From the NCBI GenBank assembly GCA_022567055.1, contig JADFHU010000053.1:1-14128 (forward strand): DNA of 14,128 nucleotides, in the 5' to 3' direction. This document shows positions 1 through 7,998 of the stretch, in pieces. The notes under the pieces are model-generated. The model was not told the origin of the DNA. It ran no database searches and was given only the letters and a program-made list of their open reading frames with translations. The stretch comes from Planctomycetota bacterium. GTDB lineage: Bacteria; Planctomycetota; Phycisphaerae; Sedimentisphaerales; Anaerobacaceae. Made by a program: the position numbers and the translations under genes. Position 1 is the first letter of the stretch, and every line of letters starts with the position of its first letter.

Positions 1-515
1 ATGGCATGTTTCAATTTCTGCTTGTCTTCGGTAAAACTACAGACCACCACCGCCGCTTCATCGAAGGCCACCACCATCGCCTGGTCGGGCCTGTCCGTCA
101 AGGAGAACAGCGATCGATCGCGCAAGGAGTCTACCGTCTGCTGGGCCCGCCTCTTGGCCTCGGCCAGGCGACTGCGCGTCTGCCGCCCCTCAGGGTCGCC
201 ATCCGTAGCGCTCATGCTGGCAGAGCGATCGATCAAGATCACGTGTCGTTTGCCCGCGCCCGTAGAGAGGGCCAGGATGGGACCGGCCAGCGCCAATAAG
301 ACCGCCAGCAGGGCCAACAACTGCAGGAGCAGCAGGATGTTTCGGCGTAGCCGCTGAAAGGGTGCGTTGACCTGCAAATCCTGTACGGCCCGTTTCCAGA
401 GAAAGGTACTCGAAACCACCTGCTCCTGCCGCTTGAGCTTCAGGAAGTAGAGCAGCACCAGCAACGGAATCGTGATGGCGGCGGCGGTGAGGGCTGTTAA
501 TGGGGTTAGGAAGTT
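1..515 (-). CDS. BatA-like VWA membrane protein, N-terminal part, no normal start codon
   Basis: N-terminal 171 codons of a BatA/VWA-type membrane protein; the rest lies beyond position 1. Numbering from the Asn codon at 513-515: a first membrane segment (about 5-25, FLTPLTAL...LLVLLYFLKLKR), a short cytoplasmic stretch with LWKRAVQDLQVNAPFQRLRRN (about 39-59), a second membrane segment (60-84), then the start of a VWA domain with a full MIDAS motif, DRSAS at 96-100. The order matches planctomycete BatA-like proteins that follow moxR and DUF58 genes and are thought to form a membrane complex with them. The frame is open from 536, but there is no ATG, GTG or TTG before TTG at 462-464, which lies inside the first membrane segment. 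Family members usually begin M-x-F-L-x-P; here that Met position is an AGG codon (516-518), one base from ATG. The true start is therefore uncertain (a mutated ATG, a non-standard start, or the TTG). Family call firm; start not. Confidence 0.82.
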
Positions 516-545
516 CCTGGTTTCAAGTTTTAAGTGTTAAGTGCT
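516..545. repeat. AT-rich low-complexity spacer (CTTAACACTTAAAACTTGAAACC type)
   Basis: On the minus strand the gap between the DUF58 stop (561-563) and the BatA-like gene contains CACTTAACACTTAAAACTTG followed by AAACCAGG, made of near-repeats of ACTTAA/ACTTGAA. It is much more AT-rich than the genes on either side and resembles the short scattered repeats common between genes in planctomycete genomes (recollection, not searched). It directly abuts the place where the downstream start codon should be. Confidence 0.5.
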
Positions 546-560
546 GGGCGTTGGGGGTCC

Positions 561-1499
561 TTATTTTAGGAGTTGGATTCGTCTTAGGTAGTTTAGGATA
601 AGGGATTCGATGGAGTCGCTGGTCTTGGCCAGGACGTAGGCGATGCCCCGTTTGGCGCAGAAGGCCTTGAGATCGTTTGTATAGGCCGTCAGGTTGCGTT
701 GGTAGTACTTGAGCAACGCGTTGCTCACGGTAATCTCTGCCACGTCCTCGTCTTCGATGTCCACGAGTTTCAGGTCGCCCGAGAACTTCGGATCAATCTC
801 CTGGGGCGACAGGACTTGGATGAGGTACAGGTCATACTGGCGGCCCAAGAGACGCTTGAGCCCTGCCTCAAAGCCTTCCTTGAAGAAAAAATCTGACAAG
901 ACGATCATGATGCCCGAACCCACGCGTCCGCCGGAGAGGTGCCGACAGCTCAGATCAAAATCGGAGAGGCCCTCACTGGAGTGGGTCAAGAGAAAATCAG
1001 CCAACTGGGATACCGTGTGGCGTCCCCGTATGTTGGAAAGCTGCCCAACCACCCCCTCTGAAAAACCACTTACCGTGACGCGGTTGTTGTTGACCAGGCT
1101 GATATAGCCCAGGGCCGCCACCATTCGCTTGACGAAGCGTTCCTTAGAGGGATCGCCGCTGGTCATCGACCCGCTGAGGTCAAAGGCAATATGGATGGTC
1201 AAGTCCTGCTCTTCCATAAAGAGCTTCAGGAACAACTTCCCCAGGCGTGCATAGACATTCCAGTCGACAAAGCGCAGATCGTCTCCCGCGACATAGGGCC
1301 GATGATCGGCGAACTCCACACTCTGCCCCCGCCGCTTAGACCGTCGTTCACCCTGCAGCTTGCCCTGCAGGATCTTACGACTCATGAAGTCCAAAGAATC
1401 CAATCGCGCCATGAACGTAGGATCCAATAGTTCCGTGAGTCTGTGTTGCGTCGGCGATATCGTTCGAGAGTCTGTCACCATCTCAATCTGTCGTCCCAT
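561..1499 (-). CDS. DUF58 domain protein (VWA-like, MoxR partner)
   Basis: A complete 312-residue protein. The DUF58 signature is at about residues 58-81 (GQSVEFADHRPY, then GDDLRFVDWN), followed by a VWA-like fold with an intact metal-binding motif DLSGS at 107-111 and LSDFF at about 201-205. There are no membrane segments, so it is predicted cytoplasmic. DUF58 proteins are almost always encoded next to moxR and are thought to work with the MoxR ATPase and BatA-like membrane proteins; the biochemical role is not settled. The start is ATG at 1497-1499, with GAAGGGG as ribosome-binding site a few bases upstream. The gene follows moxR after a 41-base gap filled by a heptamer repeat. Its own stop is TAA at 561-563. 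Length and motifs are normal for the family. Confidence 0.93.
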   Translation of the reverse strand: MGRQIEMVTDSRTISPTQHRLTELLDPTFMARLDSLDFMSRKILQGKLQGERRSKRRGQSVEFADHRPYVAGDDLRFVDWNVYARLGKLFLKLFMEEQDLTIHIAFDLSGSMTSGDPSKERFVKRMVAALGYISLVNNNRVTVSGFSEGVVGQLSNIRGRHTVSQLADFLLTHSSEGLSDFDLSCRHLSGGRVGSGIMIVLSDFFFKEGFEAGLKRLLGRQYDLYLIQVLSPQEIDPKFSGDLKLVDIEDEDVAEITVSNALLKYYQRNLTAYTNDLKAFCAKRGIAYVLAKTSDSIESLILNYLRRIQLLK

Positions 1500-1503
1500 T
1501 CAA

Positions 1504-1537
1504 CCCCTTCACCCTTCATCCTTCATCCTTCATCCTT
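1504..1537. repeat. Heptanucleotide tandem repeat (AAGGATG on the minus strand)
   Basis: Read on the minus strand from 1537: three copies of AAGGATG, then one AAGGGTG and a partial AAGGGG. It occupies nearly the whole gap between the moxR stop (1541-1543) and the DUF58 start (1499). Each unit carries an AGGA ribosome-binding-like core and an ATG. The ATGs at 1533 and 1526 stop after five codons; the one at 1519 runs out of frame into the DUF58 gene. The last, degenerate unit supplies the probable ribosome-binding site of the DUF58 gene. Confidence 0.85.
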
Positions 1538-1540
1538 CGC

Positions 1541-2566
1541 TTACGGCACATCTAATTCCTTTTCCAGTGTCTTCGGGGTCCCTTTGAGAATCTCATCGAT
1601 GACGCCATCCGTGGACAGTCCCTCGGCCTGGCCCTCGAAGTTGAGCAGCACGCGGTGCCGCAGGGCGGGGTGGGCGGACCCGCTAATGTCGCTAAAGCTG
1701 ACGTGATAGCGTTCTTCCAACAGGGCTCTGACCTTGGCCGCCAGGATCAATGCCTGTACGCCTCGGGGCGAGGCCCCGAAGCGGACGACGCGCTGGGTGG
1801 TCTCGACGGCAAACTCTCCCTGGGGATGGGTGGCCAGGCTCAGTCGTATGGCATAGTCCTGCACGTGCTCTGCGATTGCCACGCGGCGGGCCAGAGCACG
1901 CATCTGCATGATCTGCTCCGCGGTCACGACCGCCTGCGCCTCCTGCGTTTCGCCGCGGGTCGTTCGGTCTAGGATCGTGGCCAACTCCTGGCGCGTGCAG
2001 TAGGGAAACAGCAGTTTGAAGAAGAAGCGATCCAACTGGGCCTCGGGCAGGGGATAGGTCCCCTCCTGCTCGATGGGATTCTGAGTGGCGAGCACCATGA
2101 AGGGCTCCGGCAAGGCATGGACCGTGCCCCCGCTGGTCACCGAGTGTTCCTGCATCGCCTCCAACATGGCGGATTGGGTCTTGGGCGTGGCTCGGTTGAT
2201 TTCGTCTGCCAAGATCATCTGTCCGAAGAGCGGCCCCTTTTGGAACTGAAACTGCCTTCGGCCAGTCGATTGATCTTCGACAAACACGTTTGTCCCAATG
2301 ATGTCGGCCGGCATCAGATCCGGGGTAAACTGGATCCGCCGAAAGGTCAGCGAGAGGGCGGAACTCAGGGTCTTCACCAGCAGCGTCTTGCCCAGTCCGG
2401 GCACGCCTTCCAAGAGGACGTTGCCTCCACAGAAGAGGCAGATCAACAGATCCTCGACGACGCGGTCCTGGCCGACAATGACCTTGCCGACTTCCTGCCT
2501 CAGGGTCTCAAAGGTCTGCCGAAAATCGTGACATGCCTGCTGCACGTCCTCTTGTTCTGCTGCCAT
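1541..2566 (-). CDS. MoxR family AAA+ ATPase
   Basis: A complete 341-residue MoxR-type AAA+ ATPase. Walker A is GVPGLGKT (54-61), Walker B MILADE (117-122) followed by INRATPKTQ, sensor 1 ATQNP (160-164), and the sensor 2 region GASPRG (265-270). All catalytic residues look intact, and the C-terminal lid domain is present. MoxR ATPases act as chaperones or remodelling factors, in known cases helping metal or cofactor insertion or assembly of surface and cytoplasmic complexes, together with VWA-domain partners. Those partners lie on both sides here: the large VWA protein upstream, and DUF58 and the BatA-like gene downstream. The start is ATG at 2564-2566 with GGAG (2575-2578) eight bases upstream. 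The gap to the preceding gene is 21 bases, so co-transcription is likely. The natural substrate cannot be read from the sequence. Confidence 0.96.
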   Translation of the reverse strand: MAAEQEDVQQACHDFRQTFETLRQEVGKVIVGQDRVVEDLLICLFCGGNVLLEGVPGLGKTLLVKTLSSALSLTFRRIQFTPDLMPADIIGTNVFVEDQSTGRRQFQFQKGPLFGQMILADEINRATPKTQSAMLEAMQEHSVTSGGTVHALPEPFMVLATQNPIEQEGTYPLPEAQLDRFFFKLLFPYCTRQELATILDRTTRGETQEAQAVVTAEQIMQMRALARRVAIAEHVQDYAIRLSLATHPQGEFAVETTQRVVRFGASPRGVQALILAAKVRALLEERYHVSFSDISGSAHPALRHRVLLNFEGQAEGLSTDGVIDEILKGTPKTLEKELDVP

Positions 2567-2587
2567 TTTATGTTCTCCGAATAAATG

Positions 2588-5545
2588 CTAATCCCGATTA
2601 TCCCGTTTCGCACGCCGCTTGGCCTTGAGGAGTTGCTCGATGTGGGCCGACGGCGCCGCGGGCGACACAGGGGCCTCGGCTTCTTTCTCCGCGGGTTTCA
2701 CCGGGCGAGGCGGCGCTTGGACAGGATCCACCTTCGCCATAGGCAGCGTGACACCGGCGTCCGCCTGGCCTTCATACCGTTGGGCGGCCACTTTCACCCG
2801 TCGAGAGGGCCCTTTCAGCCTTTCACGCAGACCCTTCTGTCGCGATCGCAAGTGACTCATGGCCTGCTCCTCTCGGGTGGGGGCCTGCGATCGTCTCGCC
2901 CAGGCGAGCACCTTGCGCCGCATGCCCTTCACGTCGAGGACGACCCGGCGTACGGCACAGTCCAGGAGAAAGACAAGCAGCCATAGCTTCAGCAAATAGG
3001 GCAGGAGCGACCGTGTCGTGCGGGGAAAAACGACACCGGCATGGTCGAAGAGGTTGGCCCTATTGGGATCCTCCACCAGCACCCTGCCGCCGGAGATCTC
3101 ACTGATCTCGACGAGTAGTGCGGCATTGTCCTGCAGGTCGGCGAACTCCGGCGCGAAGGGGACGGTCACGGCCATCTGCATGGTCTGCACCGCGCTGTCG
3201 GGGCCTTGCCTGCGGTATTGGAGATTGATGATGTAGCTACCGCCTTGGCCCGCTTCGAACTGCCCTCGATACTGTCCCGAGCCCACCTGATCGAGGGACA
3301 TGGAGTCAATAGACAGGTCGGGTCCGATGATCTTACACTGTAGCTCGGCCAGACCTTGGAACTGTCCCTCGCTGTCGATGGCCTCCACGTGGACCTCCAT
3401 GTGACGTCCCTGCACGTCGACCATGATTTCACAGTCAGAGGCCAGCGCCGGCTTGCCCACCCAGCGGATCATCTGCTCCAGGAAGCGCTCCATGGGCGGC
3501 CAGGCCAGCCAGGCGGCCGCCCAGCGGCTGTCCATCGAGCTGGTGAAGGCCACACTGCGACCGAGGCCGGCTTGGGTGGCCGCCAGGATGGGATCCCCCT
3601 CCGGACTGGCCAATACCATCTGGGCCAAACCGCCCTTGGGGGCCGTGACCACATAGCCGTCCAGGGCGGGCAGGGGCAAAGGCAGTCCCTTGATGATCTC
3701 GCTGAGACCGAAGGTGACCTGCGGCACGAAGGTCTCTTCGAGAACGAGAGACCGTTTCACCTCCTGCGCCTCCTTGATGAAGATCTGCGGCAACTGATTC
3801 GGATTCTGTACGTTGTAGAAGCGCCCGCCGGTGAGCTGGGCGATGCGCAGCAGACTGTTCACGTCGTTGCTGCTGTGGGGAAAAACCGCCACCCCGGTAC
3901 AGGTGATCCCGGCCGCCTTAATCTGGTTGAGCAACTGCCGTGTGGGAGGTACCGGATCTCCATCGCTGATGAGAATCACATGTTTCTGGGCCGCGTCACA
4001 GGCACTCAAGGCGGTGAGGGCAGCGGTCAGATGGGGGACGAAGGAGGGCATGTCCCCCATCTGCATCTGCTTGATGGCCGAGACCACGGCGCTCTTGTCG
4101 CCGACCTCGCTCAGGGGATGGACCCAGTTGTCGAGGCCGGCCCAGTCGTAGGCCAGGATGCCCACCAGGTCTCGACGGCTCAGGGTATTGACCGCGGCCA
4201 CGGCGACCTGCTGGCCCCAGTAGTTGCCCTGGGGCATCTCGCAGGAGTGCATCACCAGGACCAGGGCCCCCTTGGGCATCTGCTTCTTTTGGGGTGGGTC
4301 CATGTCTACCGGTAGGACGTCGGCCAGCGGGGATCCGATCCACCCCCCTGCCCCGAAGCTCCTGTCGCCTCCGACCATGACCAGGCCCCCGCCCAGCTCG
4401 GTGACATATCGACTGATAAGTTCCTGCTGGGCGAAACTGAACTGGCTGCTGTCGGTATTGGCCAGAATAATGGCGTCCACATCCATGAGTTGACTCAGCA
4501 TCTGCGGGAATTCGTGAGTCAGGATGTGCCGGCTCTCGATGTCACTGGCCTCGAGAAGTTCGACCAGACGACCGCCCGTCTGTCCGTCCGTGTCGACCAC
4601 CAGGCAGTGGCCCGGCCCCGCCACAAAGGTCATGGCGCTGGCTCGGTTGTTCTGCCAGACTTGGTCCTGATGCTCATCGTCAGGTACGAAGCGGGCCTCG
4701 AACTCATGCACACCGCGGGCTCCCAGGGGAATCGAGAGCGTGTGTACGTTGGTGCCCGGTTTGAGCTGCACGGCCACCCCGATCTGAGGCGAATCGGGAT
4801 CCAGATCGACCGGCTTGTCGTTCAGATTCAAATAGAGCGTTCCCCGGCTTTGCCGGGTACTCTCCAGGACGAAGCGTAGAGGGACGGTCTGGTGGCTGCG
4901 GGCCTTGCTCGGCGCGCTCAGCCGTTTGAACAGAACTTCCTCCTCATAGCGGTAGCGCAGGGGCAAAACGTCGATCGGCACCCTGTTGCTGGCCGCGATC
5001 CGGGCCGCCTCCCGCAAGTCGCCGGCGGTCTGGTTGCCTTCACTGATCAGGACGATCCGCGTCCCCGTATTGGGCGGGGCAATGGCCATGGCCATCTGCA
5101 CCCCGGCCGCCAGGTTGGTTTCGAGTCCCTGCAAGGTCGTGTTGCGCCGCCGGACCTCCTTGCCGACCGACGGTAGCTCGGCAATCGAGGCCCTCTCTGC
5201 ACAGTCCACCAGGGCGAACTGGTCCTGCGGCGGCTTGGTCTCCAATGCCTGAGCGAGATAGTCCAGGCTGGCCTGAGACAGCGCCTCGGAAATGGACTGG
5301 CTACGATCGAGGACGGCAATCACGGTCAACTCGTCATTGATCGTGGCGTAGGTCAACCGGGCCAACATCAAGATGAGCAGGACCAGCGACAGGGCCCGCA
5401 GGCAGAGAATCAGGGTCCTTCTCACCGGACTGAGTGTTTGCAGATTCTTCCAGGCCCAGGCGATCAGGGGGAGGATCATTCCCATGCCCAGCAGCCACCA
5501 GGGCTGGCCCAGGTAAAGCTCATGATTGCCGATTAGAGCTGCCAT
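2588..5545 (-). CDS. Large VWA membrane protein with glutamine-amidotransferase-like domain
   Basis: A 985-residue membrane protein. Two membrane segments lie at about 15-33 and 44-64. Then come a VWA domain (about 73-200) with intact MIDAS DRSQS at 80-84, a beta-rich linker (about 210-305), a class I glutamine-amidotransferase-like domain (about 310-415, including GGGLVMVGGDRSFGAGGW), a second VWA-like domain (about 425-590), beta-sandwich-like segments to about 830, a third membrane segment (846-864), and a basic, proline/alanine-rich cytoplasmic tail. The second VWA region keeps LISDGDP (525-531), but its MIDAS is HSCEM (433-437) instead of DxSxS, so it probably does not bind metal in the usual way. 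Large proteins of this layout accompany MoxR/DUF58/BatA clusters in planctomycetes. The start ATG (5543-5545) lies inside the 3' end of the preceding gene (13-base overlap), which suggests translational coupling. Most of the protein is expected outside the cytoplasmic membrane. Function unknown. Confidence 0.9.
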   Translation of the reverse strand: MAALIGNHELYLGQPWWLLGMGMILPLIAWAWKNLQTLSPVRRTLILCLRALSLVLLILMLARLTYATINDELTVIAVLDRSQSISEALSQASLDYLAQALETKPPQDQFALVDCAERASIAELPSVGKEVRRRNTTLQGLETNLAAGVQMAMAIAPPNTGTRIVLISEGNQTAGDLREAARIAASNRVPIDVLPLRYRYEEEVLFKRLSAPSKARSHQTVPLRFVLESTRQSRGTLYLNLNDKPVDLDPDSPQIGVAVQLKPGTNVHTLSIPLGARGVHEFEARFVPDDEHQDQVWQNNRASAMTFVAGPGHCLVVDTDGQTGGRLVELLEASDIESRHILTHEFPQMLSQLMDVDAIILANTDSSQFSFAQQELISRYVTELGGGLVMVGGDRSFGAGGWIGSPLADVLPVDMDPPQKKQMPKGALVLVMHSCEMPQGNYWGQQVAVAAVNTLSRRDLVGILAYDWAGLDNWVHPLSEVGDKSAVVSAIKQMQMGDMPSFVPHLTAALTALSACDAAQKHVILISDGDPVPPTRQLLNQIKAAGITCTGVAVFPHSSNDVNSLLRIAQLTGGRFYNVQNPNQLPQIFIKEAQEVKRSLVLEETFVPQVTFGLSEIIKGLPLPLPALDGYVVTAPKGGLAQMVLASPEGDPILAATQAGLGRSVAFTSSMDSRWAAAWLAWPPMERFLEQMIRWVGKPALASDCEIMVDVQGRHMEVHVEAIDSEGQFQGLAELQCKIIGPDLSIDSMSLDQVGSGQYRGQFEAGQGGSYIINLQYRRQGPDSAVQTMQMAVTVPFAPEFADLQDNAALLVEISEISGGRVLVEDPNRANLFDHAGVVFPRTTRSLLPYLLKLWLLVFLLDCAVRRVVLDVKGMRRKVLAWARRSQAPTREEQAMSHLRSRQKGLRERLKGPSRRVKVAAQRYEGQADAGVTLPMAKVDPVQAPPRPVKPAEKEAEAPVSPAAPSAHIEQLLKAKRRAKRDNRD

Positions 5546-7998
5546 ACTTGCACTCGATTGTTCCCGGCATCCACCACATAGGCTTGCTCCCGGTCATCCA
5601 CGGCGATGGCCCAAGGGTAGGCGAGCTCTCCGGGGGCCCGCCCCGCCTGCCCGTAGAGGGCGAGGGACTTCCCCGTTGCATCGAATACCTGAATGCGGTT
5701 GTTGCCATACTCACACACGGCGATCGCGCCGTCGGCCATCAGGGCCAGGTCGTAGGGGTAGCGTAGTTCTCCGGCGCCCGTGCCGACGCTGCCGAAGCTC
5801 CCCAACAGCCGACCGTCCAGATCGTAGCGGACCACGCGGTGATTACAGGCGTCGGCCACGTAGAGAATGTCACGTACTGGATCGACACAGAGCGCAGAGG
5901 GGCGGGACAACCGTCCTTCCTCATGGCCCGGTTGGCCGAAGGTGTACAGAAGCTTGAACTGCTCATCGAAGACGCTGATGCGATCGTTGCCCCCATACTC
6001 GCTGACATAGATGCGTCCATCCCCGCCAAAAGCGACGTCGGTGGGATAGATGAAAGAGCCAGGTTCTTCGCCCAGGCTGCCGAAAGAGGCCTGCAATTGG
6101 CCCTCGAGCGAAAAGACCAGGATGCGATGGTAGTGGGTGTCCGCGACATAGACCGATCCGTCGGCATCCACACTCATGCCGGTCGGTTTGCCTGCCTCGA
6201 TCTCGGGCATGGTGAAAACGGAGAGCCAGCGACCATCGGCGGTAAAGCGTTGGATCCGGCCTGTCTTGTCGATGACGAGGAACCGTCCCGTGGGGGTCCG
6301 GGCGATGGCACGGGGATAGAGAAACTCCCCCGGTCCCCGGCCGGTCTTGCCGAACACGGAGACGACGCGACTCCCAGCGCCGCCGGGACCTGTCCGCTCG
6401 CAGCCGCTGCCCCCCAGGCTCAGACCCAGCGTCAGCAAGAGCGTTAGCGTGACATGACGCCAGGGAATGAGCGAACGGAAGAGCAAGACACAGAGGCCCG
6501 CCACTAGGGAAAAGGCAGCCACCAACAGCAGACTCGATGCGATCACCTGTTGATCGCGGGCGTAGTGCATCTGGTTGAGAAGACGTTGGGCAAAACTGGG
6601 CACGCCGGCAGGCAACAGGACCATGGTGGCGGAAAGCTCCGTCACACTCAGCGCCACCACGACCAGAAAGGCCCCCGCAAAACAACGCCAGCCCAGGGGA
6701 AAGGTAATATGTCTCCAGGTCGCGCGGGGGCCGGCCCCATCGAGGGCGGCCATTTCGCAGAGCTGTGCACGCCGCCCGGTATGGGCCAGGCAGAGGCAAA
6801 TCAAGGCCACGCCGGCAAAACGCGGCACCTGTCCCAGCGCCACCACAATCCAGGTCTCTTGCAGCATCTCCGTGACTGGGGTGAAGGCCAACAGGCGCAG
6901 GAGCGCAGCGGCCAGAATAGACCCCGGCAAGAACATGACCCCAAAGATCAGGGTCCAGACCGGCCAGCACAGCCATCTGTGGCCCAGGCAGCTCATCGCC
7001 CCCCACGCCACGCCATAGCTCAGCAACGCCGTGAACGCGGCGATCAAAAAGGAATAGAGCAGATCGTCGGAGTGCAGGCTGACAAAACGCCGCAGCGCTT
7101 CGCCATCCATTATGTTGGCCAGCAGTAATCCCAGGGGCATGAGAACGGAAGTTCCCAAGAGCAAGCCCAGGGACCATCGAGCCCAGGGAGGCGCTGCGCC
7201 GCCGCCAACCGCACCGGGGGCCTGGCGCAGGAGGGACGCGCGAAACCAACGGGCCAGTAGGAACGCGACAATGGCGGCAAGTACCATGCTGGGCCAAGCC
7301 GCCCGAACCACCGCCAAGTCGGACCCCGTCAACTCGTAGAGCACGGCCAACTGCGTGCCCAAGGTTTCGACGCCGGCTAGATGAAAGGTACTGAACTCGG
7401 AGAGGGCCAAGACAAAACAGACCAAGAAGGCCATCAGCGCCGGCCGCGCCATCAAGGCCAGTTCGACGTGGAAGAAACGGCGCCAAGGCCCCGCGTCCAA
7501 CTCGGCCATTGCCAGGACCTGCGGCGTCAGGGCCGCCTGTCCCCGGCCCAGCAGCAACGCCGCCAGAGGCCAAGACCAAAAGACAAGCGTCAGTGTAGCC
7601 AGCACCAGGTGTGTGGCCTGGGCCAGATCGGGATGGCTGGACACATAGCGGCCCAGCCCGGTGGTGGGGCTCAAGAGCAGGCTCCATGCATAGTAGGTGA
7701 CATAGCGGGGAAGGATCAAGGGCATCATCACGGCCCACAGGAGCCAGGCCCGCTGGGCTCGCGCCCTGGCCAAGACAGAGGCGGGTCCCCAGCCGGCCAG
7801 AACGGCCCCCGCCGCCACGACTGTGGCCAATCCCACCGATCTTGCGAAAGAGACTGTCACACTCCCCGTTATGGATGCGGATGGCCCGCCTAGAATCCCT
7901 TGTGTCACGCACCACATCAGCGGCACGCCGACCAGCAGAACGCCCAGGACACCGGCAACCAGCCTCCCGAACAGTGTGCCGCGTGAGCCCGGTTTCAA
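5533..7998 (-). CDS. Iron(III)-type ABC permease fused to an NHL-repeat beta-propeller
   Basis: An 821-residue fusion. Residues 1 to about 508 form a two-module, roughly 12-helix binding-protein-dependent permease of the FbpB/ThiP type, with two EAA-like loops: AELDAGPWRRFFHVEL (165-180) and EMAALDGAGPRATWRHITFP (415-434). Residues 511-533 look like a lipoprotein signal peptide (PWRH, hydrophobic run, GGSGC with Cys533). Residues 545-821 hold about five to six NHL repeats: GRGPGEFLYPRAIA, GKPTGMSVDADGSVYVADT, GSFIYPTDVAF, RLSRPSALCVD, GELRYPYDLAL, GELAYPWAIAV. These form a beta-propeller probably exposed outside the membrane. The start is TTG (7996-7998), overlapping the binding-protein stop as TTGA, so the two are coupled. 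No stop or ATG/GTG separates the two halves. An independent NHL lipoprotein could only start at in-frame TTGs. The fusion is either real or two genes joined by loss of a stop; a sequencing error is possible. No ABC ATPase lies nearby. Confidence 0.88.
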   Translation of the reverse strand: MKPGSRGTLFGRLVAGVLGVLLVGVPLMWCVTQGILGGPSASITGSVTVSFARSVGLATVVAAGAVLAGWGPASVLARARAQRAWLLWAVMMPLILPRYVTYYAWSLLLSPTTGLGRYVSSHPDLAQATHLVLATLTLVFWSWPLAALLLGRGQAALTPQVLAMAELDAGPWRRFFHVELALMARPALMAFLVCFVLALSEFSTFHLAGVETLGTQLAVLYELTGSDLAVVRAAWPSMVLAAIVAFLLARWFRASLLRQAPGAVGGGAAPPWARWSLGLLLGTSVLMPLGLLLANIMDGEALRRFVSLHSDDLLYSFLIAAFTALLSYGVAWGAMSCLGHRWLCWPVWTLIFGVMFLPGSILAAALLRLLAFTPVTEMLQETWIVVALGQVPRFAGVALICLCLAHTGRRAQLCEMAALDGAGPRATWRHITFPLGWRCFAGAFLVVVALSVTELSATMVLLPAGVPSFAQRLLNQMHYARDQQVIASSLLLVAAFSLVAGLCVLLFRSLIPWRHVTLTLLLTLGLSLGGSGCERTGPGGAGSRVVSVFGKTGRGPGEFLYPRAIARTPTGRFLVIDKTGRIQRFTADGRWLSVFTMPEIEAGKPTGMSVDADGSVYVADTHYHRILVFSLEGQLQASFGSLGEEPGSFIYPTDVAFGGDGRIYVSEYGGNDRISVFDEQFKLLYTFGQPGHEEGRLSRPSALCVDPVRDILYVADACNHRVVRYDLDGRLLGSFGSVGTGAGELRYPYDLALMADGAIAVCEYGNNRIQVFDATGKSLALYGQAGRAPGELAYPWAIAVDDREQAYVVDAGNNRVQVWQL

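Noticed and set aside
3356..4315. 319-residue open frame on the plus strand
   Set aside because: Antisense shadow of the VWA/amidotransferase gene, which has clear domains in its own frame.
6400..6480. Separate start for an NHL lipoprotein gene
   Set aside because: No in-frame ATG or GTG near the signal-like segment; the only nearby ATG (within CATGTCACG) is out of frame and stops after three codons.
5963..7915. 650-residue open frame on the minus strand
   Set aside because: It overlaps the permease-NHL gene in another frame, has biased Gly/Arg/Pro composition and shows no domain; a high-GC shadow.
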